DNA of 7,466 nucleotides from positions 1 through 7,466 of the forward strand of contig JAFTSR010000178.1 in the NCBI GenBank assembly GCA_017467225.1, written 5' to 3'. Of this stretch, positions 7,143 through 7,466 are shown piece by piece. The notes below the pieces were generated by a model, which had not been told where the DNA came from, did no database searches, and saw only the letters and a list, made by a program, of their open reading frames with translations. The first letter of the stretch is position 1, and each line of letters begins with the position of its first letter. The stretch is from Clostridia bacterium (GTDB taxonomy: Bacteria; Bacillota_A; Clostridia; Oscillospirales; CAG-272). Position numbers and translations under genes: made by a program.

Positions 7143-7181
7143 AAAAAGCGATTCAAGCCTAAAAACTCGATTCGCTTTTTT
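7143..7181 (+). terminator. Rho-independent terminator of the regulator gene
   Basis: An imperfect 15-base stem (AAAAAGCGATTCAAG with CTCGATTCGCTTTTT; 13 of 15 positions pair) encloses an 8-base loop and ends in a run of six T's. It lies 70 bases after the regulator stop codon. The matching A-run on the left arm means it could also work for leftward transcripts entering from the right. Confidence 0.75.
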
Positions 7182-7290
7182 AGTTAGCAAATTGCAAATA
7201 TACGCAAGTCACGACAAAATGGAAGATCAATATTTATATTTCCCTCACGCTGGTACGGCAAATAAAATTTATCGCTCCTACAGCAAAGCC

Positions 7291-7306
7291 CTTGAAATTT
7301 TTCAAG
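7291..7306. repeat. Short perfect inverted repeat
   Basis: CTTGAAATTTTTCAAG is a 7-base inverted repeat with a 2-base centre. It is the first of the clustered hairpins at the right end. No T-run follows, so it is not a terminator in either direction. Confidence 0.5.
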
Positions 7307-7327
7307 AACACCTGCCGCAAACGAACT

Positions 7328-7346
7328 CAACGCGCATCGCGCGTTG
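7328..7346. repeat. GC-rich perfect hairpin
   Basis: CAACGCGC (7328-7335) and GCGCGTTG (7339-7346) are perfect 8-base inverted arms around a 3-base loop, ATC. This is a strong small hairpin in DNA or RNA. No T-run follows. Such hairpins occur in dispersed palindromic repeats and at the ends of some transposons; I cannot say which applies here. Confidence 0.6.
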
Positions 7347-7373
7347 GAGGGGCGAACCAATTTAGATACATAT

Positions 7374-7418
7374 GTGCACACTTCAGGGATCCTGAACCCC
7401 GCATTTGCGGCAGTGCAC
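7374..7418. repeat. Nested stem-loops enclosed by GTGCAC arms
   Basis: GTGCAC at 7374-7379 and again at 7413-7418 can form an outer stem enclosing two smaller hairpins: TTCAGG-GAT-CCTGAA (7382-7396) and CCGCA-TT-TGCGG (7399-7410). Together they would make a compact three-way junction. GTGCAC is itself a palindrome, so the outer pair could equally be read as a direct repeat. Confidence 0.45.
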
Positions 7419-7426
7419 CAACTGAG

Positions 7427-7447
7427 CCCCAGCCCAGGCGGTTGGGG
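7427..7447. repeat. C/G-rich hairpin near the right edge
   Basis: CCCCAGCC (7427-7434) can pair with GGTTGGGG (7440-7447) over eight positions with one G-U pair, closing a 5-base loop. No T-run follows before the window ends. Confidence 0.45.
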
Positions 7448-7466
7448 AGCGCGAGGGATATCCAAA

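Larger units (their letters stand above)
7182..7466. other. Non-coding right end rich in inverted repeats
   Basis: No convincing gene was found in these ~285 bases. The only open frames (plus strand 7129-7365 and minus strand 7465-7184) show no recognisable domain and no good ribosome binding site, and the plus-strand frame runs through the terminator hairpin. The left half is A/T-rich and the right half G/C-rich, with at least five compact stem-loops from 7291 on, listed separately. It may be an intergenic repeat, a structured RNA or the edge of a mobile element. Confidence 0.5.

Noticed and set aside
7129..7365. Possible 78-residue small protein after the regulator
   Set aside because: Its frame runs through the terminator hairpin and two other inverted repeats, has no Shine-Dalgarno sequence, and resembles no family I know.
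7374..7440. tRNA-like segment on the minus strand, with GCTCAGTTGGT resembling a D-loop and GGTTCAGGATCC resembling a T-arm
   Set aside because: No 7-base acceptor stem, anticodon arm with a plausible anticodon, or correct arm spacing could be assembled.
7184..7465. Minus-strand frame open from the right edge (93 codons)
   Set aside because: The translation looks non-protein-like, contains the hairpins, and the frame could be open by chance. It could still be the end of a gene beyond the edge, but nothing supports that.

Overview
The window looks like a carbohydrate-use locus from a low-to-mid-GC Gram-positive bacterium, most likely a Clostridia-type gut or anaerobic Firmicute. The signs are strong AAGGAGG-type ribosome binding sites, textbook TTGACA/TATAAT promoters with 17-base spacers, two Gram-positive-style lipoprotein signal peptides, and the character of the solute-binding protein and the LacI-type regulator. 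No taxonomic marker gene is present, so the assignment is an inference.

Layout. From a divergent control region at about 5835-6040, a four-gene operon runs leftward on the minus strand: a tandem beta-helix lipoprotein (5834 to 3603), a sugar isomerase of the L-fucose/L-arabinose isomerase class (3564 to 2173), a ketose 3-epimerase-type TIM barrel (2150 to 1263), and an extracellular solute-binding lipoprotein that starts at 1249 and runs off the left edge. The gaps are only 38, 22 and 13 bases, and every gene has its own Shine-Dalgarno sequence. Running rightward is a LacI/GalR-family regulator (6041 to 7072), followed by one weak and one good terminator hairpin. The last ~285 bases (7182-7466) hold no convincing gene but are unusually rich in compact inverted repeats.

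How the parts fit. The two lipoproteins would act at the cell surface, one on or against a polysaccharide and one capturing a sugar for import. The isomerase and epimerase would act in the cytoplasm: aldose to ketose, then inversion at C3 of the ketose. An 18-base near-palindrome with a central CG lies directly against the operon's -10 box and covers the predicted transcription start. It is the natural candidate operator for the divergent LacI-family protein, giving substrate-induced derepression. The window shows no kinase, aldolase or ABC permease; these may lie beyond the left edge. The substrate cannot be named from sequence alone. The most notable points are the isomerase/3-epimerase pairing, the GH55-like tandem beta-helix layout of the first gene, the very clean regulatory region, and the structured right end.
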